From Armatimonadota bacterium (lineage in GTDB: Bacteria > Armatimonadota > Armatimonadia > Armatimonadales > Armatimonadaceae), in NCBI GenBank assembly GCA_030833025.1, contig JAURHZ010000113.1:1-7363 (forward strand): 7,363 bases of DNA, given 5' to 3'. This document shows, piece by piece, positions 7,151 to 7,363 of this stretch (position 1 is its first letter; each line of letters opens with the position of its first letter). A program made the position numbers and the translations under genes. Under the pieces are notes generated by a model. The model was not told where the DNA came from, did not search any database, and was given only the letters and a program-made list of their open reading frames with translations.

Positions 7151-7363
7151 ATGGATATCCTCCCCAATAGTCTCGTACCTGATGCCGGTGACCTTGCGGA
7201 CATCAAGCGTGACCTACGCTTTTTTCCCGCTTCAGAAGAATGCCCCGCTTCGCTTGCAGCTAAGCAGCTTGCGTTTTACAACGCTGAGGGATATCTGGCT
7301 CCTATTCGTGCGCTGTCACCCGATGCTGCGGCAACGCTGCGTACCTTCTTTGATGGAGTCCTC
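7151..7363 (+). CDS. Phytanoyl-CoA dioxygenase (PhyH)-like protein, N-terminal fragment cut by window edge
   Basis: The frame is open from ATG 7151 to the right edge (71 codons). Residues 37-71 match the start of PhyH-superfamily Fe(II)/2-oxoglutarate oxygenases: an AAKQLAFYNAEGYLAPIR segment (read as 'Q-x-x-F/Y-x-x-x-GYL-x-P-x-R') followed by a helix, SPDAAATLRTFFDGVL. The iron-binding HxD...H residues and the 2-oxoglutarate arginine would lie beyond the window, so activity cannot be judged. Family members hydroxylate varied small molecules, and the substrate is unknown. The first 36 residues show no family motif and are moderately acidic; they could be a lineage-specific N-terminus. ATG 7151 is chosen because a consensus promoter places transcription initiation there; the gene starts 30 bases after the transporter stop codon. 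Confidence 0.8.
   Translation, partial: MDILPNSLVPDAGDLADIKRDLRFFPASEECPASLAAKQLAFYNAEGYLAPIRALSPDAAATLRTFFDGVL

Noticed and set aside
1..7363. Mobile elements, CRISPR arrays, tRNA or rRNA genes, defence or toxin-antitoxin genes
   Set aside because: I saw no transposase or integrase motif, regular direct repeats, cloverleaf-like sequence or toxin-antitoxin pair. Nearly all of the window is occupied by five ordinary-looking genes.

Overview
The window comes from a free-living bacterium of about 50% GC, probably of the Planctomycetota-Verrucomicrobiota (PVC) group or a bacterium with similar gene content. The main evidence is the large minus-strand gene. It joins an N-terminal planctomycete-type cytochrome c domain to DUF1549 and DUF1553, a combination expanded in Planctomycetota and Verrucomicrobiota. 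The secreted DUF2341/LamG/SASA esterase and the membrane-anchored CxCG zinc-ribbon protein fit the same assignment, but the phylum is an inference.

Layout. Positions 1-2928 (minus) hold a di-heme PSCyt1-DUF1549-DUF1553 protein that runs off the left edge; 976 residues are visible and only the C-terminal tail is missing. Positions 2929 to about 3142 are an AT-richer divergent intergenic region, unless the next gene begins at its earliest ATG. Positions 2945-3484 (plus) encode a small cysteine-rich double zinc-ribbon protein with one C-terminal membrane segment; the secure part starts near 3143. Positions 3535-6453 (plus) encode a 972-residue secreted multidomain carbohydrate esterase of the SASA (sialate O-acetylesterase-like) family. 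Positions 6491-7120 (plus) encode a six-helix membrane protein of the UreH/NicO type, a likely transition-metal transporter. From 7151 to the right edge (plus) is the N-terminus of a phytanoyl-CoA dioxygenase (PhyH)-like protein.

The four plus-strand genes are closely spaced (gaps of 50, 37 and 30 bases), but their predicted functions do not form an obvious pathway. The PhyH-like gene has its own promoter-like sequence, so they need not be one operon. The esterase and the cytochrome/DUF1549/DUF1553 protein both look exported and both belong to families common in polysaccharide-using PVC bacteria; a functional link between them is only a guess.

Most starts lack a convincing Shine-Dalgarno sequence. 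The PhyH-like gene has a perfect TATAAT that would place transcription initiation at or next to its ATG, which suggests a leaderless mRNA. I found no mobile element, CRISPR array, tRNA, rRNA or clear terminator. Overall this reads as an ordinary chromosomal region with a few points worth checking, not as a new system.
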